Below, in pieces: positions 60,944 through 64,000 of a stretch of 64,000 nt of DNA; positions within the stretch are counted from its first letter, which is position 1, and every line of letters begins with the position of its first letter. The translations under genes and the position numbers were made by a program. The DNA is from Mesorhizobium sp. LMG 17147. GTDB lineage: Bacteria; Pseudomonadota; Alphaproteobacteria; Rhizobiales; Rhizobiaceae. The stretch lies in NCBI RefSeq assembly GCF_024297145.1, contig NZ_JANCTC010000012.1, forward strand, positions 87,695 to 151,694, given 5' to 3'. The notes under the pieces are model-generated. The model saw nothing but the letters and a program-made list of their open reading frames with translations, had not been told where the DNA came from and searched no databases.

Positions 60944-62148
60944 TCGCCGGCCGTGGGACAGCCGCTCTCTTTGGCGCTCAGGAACGCCTCGTTACCGGGG
61001 ATCGTGGCCAGGGGTTTGTAATAGTCCCACTCCTTGGTGCTCTCACTCGGAGACTTGACCTGATAAAGATACATGTCGTGAACCATGTTGCCGTCGGGCT
61101 GCACTTTGCCGTTCGCCGTAAAGACGTCGTTCACCGGCATCGAATGCAATTCCTTGGCGACCGCCTCGGTTCCATCGGTGCCGGCTTGGTCGATCGCCTT
61201 CAAATACTGTGTCACCGCTGAATAGGTGGCGGCCTGGATCATATTCGGCATGCGGTTGGTGCGCTTGAAGAACCGCTGGGCGAACTCGCGGCTCTTGTCG
61301 TCGCGATCCCAGTAGAAGCCTTCGGTCAGCACCACGCCTTGCGCCGCCTCGAGACCGAGCCCATGCACCTCGGCCAGCGTGAACAGAAGTGCTGCAAGCC
61401 GCTGGCCGCCCTGCACGATACCGAATTCGGCCGCCTGCTTGATCGAGTTAGAGGTGTCGAGGCCGGCATTCGCCAGGCCGATGACCTTGGCGCCCGACGA
61501 TTGCGCCTGCAGCAGGAAGGATGAATAGTCGGTCGAGCCGAGCGGGTAACGCACCTCGCCAACCACCTTCCCGCCATGGCTCTCGACGAACTTTGCGGTC
61601 TGCTCCTTGAGCGAATATCCGAATGCATAATCGACGGTGACGAAGAACCAGCTGTCGCCGCCTTGCTGGACGAGAGCGCCACCGGTCCCCACTGCCTGCG
61701 AATGCGTGTCGTAGGCCCAGTGGAAGCCATAGGGCGAGCACTGTTTACCGGTTAGCTCGGTCGTCGCGGCGCCGGTGACGATATCAATTTTCTTCTTTTC
61801 CTTGGAAATCCCTTGGACGGCGAGCGCCACCGAGGAGGTGGTGAGTTCCATGATGGAATCGACCTGTTCGGTGTCATACCACTGCCGCGCAATGTTGGAG
61901 GCGATGTCCGGCTTGTTCTGGTGGTCGGCGCTGACGATCTCGACCGGCGCCCCTTGCACCTTGCCGCCGAAATCCTCGACCGCCATTTTGGCGGCCTCGG
62001 CCGACCACTTGCCGCCGAAATCGGCATAGACGCCCGACTGGTCGTTGAGAATGCCGATCTTGACCTTGCCGTCGGAAATCTCGGCGGCTGCGGCAGGCAT
62101 CGCAGTCGCTGCAAGAAGCGCGGCCGAGACCAGGTACGATAGCTTCAT
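60940..62148 (-). CDS. livK: Branched-chain amino acid-type ABC substrate-binding protein LivK
   Basis: A 402-residue periplasmic binding protein of the Leu/Ile/Val family. The signal peptide is residues 1-22 ('MKLSYLVSAALLAATAMPAA', cleavage after AAA-E). The mature protein starts 'ISDGKVKIGILNDQSGVYAD'. 'ADHQNKPDIASNIARQWYD' and 'GLANAGLDTSNSIKQAAEFG' fit the subgroup annotated for amides, short-chain fatty acids and other small compounds as well as amino acids, so the ligand may not be a branched-chain amino acid. First gene of livKGFHM. Confidence 0.88.
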   Translation of the reverse strand: MKLSYLVSAALLAATAMPAAAAEISDGKVKIGILNDQSGVYADFGGKWSAEAAKMAVEDFGGKVQGAPVEIVSADHQNKPDIASNIARQWYDTEQVDSIMELTTSSVALAVQGISKEKKKIDIVTGAATTELTGKQCSPYGFHWAYDTHSQAVGTGGALVQQGGDSWFFVTVDYAFGYSLKEQTAKFVESHGGKVVGEVRYPLGSTDYSSFLLQAQSSGAKVIGLANAGLDTSNSIKQAAEFGIVQGGQRLAALLFTLAEVHGLGLEAAQGVVLTEGFYWDRDDKSREFAQRFFKRTNRMPNMIQAATYSAVTQYLKAIDQAGTDGTEAVAKELHSMPVNDVFTANGKVQPDGNMVHDMYLYQVKSPSESTKEWDYYKPLATIPGNEAFLSAKESGCPTAGE

Positions 62149-62460
62149 TGGTGACTTCCTCCCTTATGGTCGACAGCCGAGCAACATGTCGGCGGCTGCC
62201 TGCTGCGGCACGAAGAGTGGCCTCCCATATTCCATCCTCTCCAGCGCAAAATCACGCAGCGCTGTACGGCCACCGTCCTTCAAATCGTAACATCGCTCGG
62301 CAACGCGAGAACAGTTACTTTAGTATTAGGCATCCGCGATGCCCGGCCGCCGAAGCGCAACATAGCGCCGGATCGTGCGGCGTCCAGATCGGCCTCTATT
62401 CTCGCCGAAGCAACGATTGCGGCTGACGGTCCGGATATCGTTGAACGAGAATTCCCCTCG
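62149..62460. other. 312-base region: liv promoter and no intact gene
   Basis: The first 100 bases should hold the livK promoter; a purine-rich GGGAGGAAG site lies just before livK. A six-base stem GGCATC / GATGCC with a three-base loop lies at 62329-62343, too short to call a terminator with confidence. No coding frame with family features was found. Confidence 0.4.
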
Positions 62461-62695
62461 TCAACCGTCGGCTGGATGATGGCACGCGACCAGGCGGCCC
62501 TCGCCAATGCTTTGGAGAAGCGGGCGCTCGCTGCGCAGATCGGGGTGGCAGCTGGGCAACGGGCGTGGAACCGGCACCCCGAGGGTGGGTTCATCGGGCT
62601 GGGCAGGTCACCCTTGAGCACCAGCCGGCCGCGCCGCGCCCGGTCGATGCCGGGTATCGGCACGGCGGAACGCAGCGCCGCGGTGTAATGGTCGC
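62461..62695 (-). pseudogene. Remnant of a peptide ABC transporter ATPase (DppF/OppF C-terminus)
   Basis: Only the C-terminal end of an oligopeptide-type ATPase remains. Reading from 62695, 'GDHYTAALRSAVPIPGI' is the hallmark 'HPYTxAL' region, then 'LKGDLPSPMNPPSGCRFHAR' and 'CPAATPICA'. After that the frame breaks near 62525; in the next frame the usual end 'ERPLLQSIGEGRLVACHHPA' continues to a TGA at 62461. All catalytic motifs are missing, so this is a dead fragment with an additional frameshift. Confidence 0.75.
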
Positions 62696-63002
62696 CCGGA
62701 CATTTGCGGCAATCGAGGAAGATCCGACCGTCTATCACACCATGAATGGTCCCAATGAGTTCCACGTCATCGGCACGATGCGGGACTGGACCATCGTCGA
62801 CCGCCTGCATCGGATCGAGGCGCCGACCCTGGTTTTCCGCGGCTTCTACCATGAAGCGACCGAGGCCTGCGTCCAGCCCCTTCTGGATCTTATCCCGCGC
62901 GTCGAAGGCCTGGTCTTCCCGAATTCCAGCCACATGCCGCATGTCGAGGAAAAGCACGACTGCCTCGCCGCCGTCGGGCGCTTCCTGGCCAAATACGATT
63001 GA
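62696..63002 (+). pseudogene. Remnant of a proline iminopeptidase-like alpha/beta hydrolase
   Basis: The C-terminal third of an alpha/beta hydrolase of the proline iminopeptidase type. 'EDPTVYHTMNGPNEFHVIGT' leads to the strand and cap segment 'RIEAPTLVFRGFYHEAT', and the active-site His lies in 'PNSSHMPHVEE'. The part with the nucleophile Ser is absent; the frame is open to the left only through unrelated sequence. It abuts the truncated ATPase on the opposite strand at 62695, and both lack their 5' ends, as expected after one deletion between divergent genes. Confidence 0.72.
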
Positions 63003-63264
63003 CGTTGCAGCACCAGGCCTTCTCCTCCAACGGATCGTCGACACGGCGCAGTGGTCATGAAGGCCGGCATGGCCGGAATCAGCCTGCCTTCACCTGTACT
63101 GGCTTCCCGTCGCTGAAAAAATCTGACGGATACGGAGTGGGAGGGACCCCCGGCGCCGGTGGGTATGGAAACTATCGCCTCCAAGTTTCGCAAAACACGT
63201 TGCAACCGAATTGATTAGCCCTCGTTAAAGTGCGGGTGATCTAGCGGGGCATGGGGAGGCTTTC

Positions 63265-63513
63265 ATGCAGACGTATCTCGTCGAGCGTATGGACGGCGAC
63301 GATGTTATATCGGTGCGCGTTGTCAACGCGCCGAGTCCGTTCAGAGCCGCAGCTATGATGACGGGCGGGCGTATTACCTTCCGAACGTGGGAAAAGGATT
63401 GGATTCGCGTGACCGACGAAAATCGGGGACAGATCTATGCATATTGTTTCGCCCCCGGCAGCTATTCCGACACCGAAGCATCGCCTGTATCGCCCGGGAG
63501 AAACACAGAATAG
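63265..63513 (+). CDS. Small hypothetical protein
   Basis: An 82-residue cytoplasmic protein with no recognised family. It begins 'MQTYLVERMDGDDVISVRVV', with 'APSPFRAAAMMTGGRITFRT' and 'DWIRVTDENRGQIYAYCFAP' in the middle, and ends in a Ser/Pro-rich tail. A strong GGGGAGG lies at good spacing before the ATG, which supports translation. The pattern of alternating strands and a helix suggests a compact alpha/beta fold. Neighbours give no clue to its role. Confidence 0.65.
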   Translation: MQTYLVERMDGDDVISVRVVNAPSPFRAAAMMTGGRITFRTWEKDWIRVTDENRGQIYAYCFAPGSYSDTEASPVSPGRNTE

Positions 63514-63773
63514 GCAATATGCCTGCGTAGCGGCAATTCCGTCTTCAACCTACCTTGGTCTTCGATCCCGCCTTGGCATGTGTCCAACAGGCGTTGCCAA
63601 CTTGGCACAAACGCCAGTGCTCGCCGTGTCATGCGCACCACGGCAGTCAGCGAGCTCGGCATGATTGGCTCGGCCCGCGGCTTGCGAAACAGGCGAAGGG
63701 CATCATCAGAATGATCGATGAAAAGATCGGGGCGGGGGGCGATAAGTGACCCTAATCTTAGCGTAGGCAACTC

Positions 63774-64000
63774 ATGTCTTCGGCATATTTGGGATCAGAA
63801 GTCGCGGATCAGGATCTAGCGGTGGATTGTCAGACAACGACCTCCGATAATTGGTCAAGTGTCCCACAATACCCACTGGATCAGGGTGGTCCCGTACTGC
63901 GCCCATTTCAAAGATTGGGCGCCGATTTTGCCAACATTGCGGCCTTCGAGCACCTGAGAAATATCGTCCGCCAGTACCCCGACAAGCTTGCAATCAGCGA
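63774..64000 (+). CDS. Possible adenylation-domain enzyme, N-terminal part
   Basis: An open frame from ATG 63774 runs to the right edge (75 residues seen, no stop). The first about 55 residues are polar and not conserved; the end 'FEHLRNIVRQYPDKLAIS' resembles the opening of an AMP-binding/amino-acid adenylation domain (typically 'FExxAxxxPDxxAI'). This would fit a nonribosomal peptide synthetase or acyl-CoA/acyl-acyl carrier ligase. Base composition is less GC-rich than the neighbours. The call rests on one short motif. Confidence 0.45.
   Translation, partial: MSSAYLGSEVADQDLAVDCQTTTSDNWSSVPQYPLDQGGPVLRPFQRLGADFANIAAFEHLRNIVRQYPDKLAIS

Noticed and set aside
62329..62343. Six-base stem GGCATC/GATGCC as a terminator
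   Set aside because: The stem is short and it is far from any functional gene end on the matching strand.
63462..63770. Possible small genes on either strand between 63514 and 63773
   Set aside because: Frames exist on both strands, but none has a ribosome-binding site, family features or a reason to prefer it; a degraded gene end near 63690-63749 cannot be excluded.

Overview
The window looks like GC-rich alphaproteobacterial DNA, most likely from a Mesorhizobium-type member of the Rhizobiales. The evidence is the gene content: a rhizobial alpha-galactoside (agp) locus, a short second FtsZ, minCDE behind a perfect CtrA-type box, many ABC uptake systems, and a RIME-like intergenic repeat. 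No tRNA, rRNA, CRISPR array, phage or intact insertion sequence was seen. All assignments come from reading the sequence; no database search was run.

Left part (1-8941). A truncated MocR/GntR regulator diverges from an Lrp/AsnC regulator. This is followed by a succinate-semialdehyde-type aldehyde dehydrogenase, a class III aminotransferase and a frameshifted zinc-independent oxidoreductase. A second class III aminotransferase points the other way. Together they suggest catabolism of an omega-amino compound such as GABA, a polyamine or an ectoine breakdown product. An L-2-hydroxyglutarate oxidase-like flavoenzyme and a truncated FtsZ (FtsZ2) follow.

Alpha-galactoside locus (9038-19107). An AraC regulator (AgpT) diverges from agaL1-agpA-agpB-agpC-agpD-agaL2: two GH4 glycosidases flank a peptide-type ABC importer. 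Next (19237-23437) come a small proline-rich protein, a CBS-domain protein, an oxidoreductase, and an overlapping pair made of a cyclic-nucleotide-domain/thioredoxin-reductase-like fusion and a UBP-type zinc finger protein.

Surface polysaccharide region (23549-43123). It carries a CelD-like acyltransferase, a fatty acid hydroxylase, a heparinase II/III-like lyase, a secreted GH5 hydrolase and an AsnB amidotransferase. It also has glycosyltransferases, a Wzx flippase, WecB/WecC/WecG-type enzymes for N-acetylmannosaminuronic acid, a GINT1-like protein, a Wzy/ligase protein and a Wzz/GumC chain-length protein. The likely product is a ManNAcA-containing polysaccharide. The initiating sugar-phosphate transferase, the outer-membrane exporter and the tyrosine kinase are not in the window.

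Right part (43217-64000). A small alpha/beta hydrolase precedes minCDE. An arabinoside operon follows (ArsR-like regulator, GH51 arabinofuranosidase, sugar ABC transporter) with palindromes in front of regulator and enzyme. Then come a polyamine-type ABC transporter with a Tat-exported binding protein, a complete livKGFHM operon, a deletion scar joining remnants of a peptide-transporter ATPase and a proline-iminopeptidase-like hydrolase, a small orphan gene, and the start of what may be an adenylation-domain enzyme running off the right edge.
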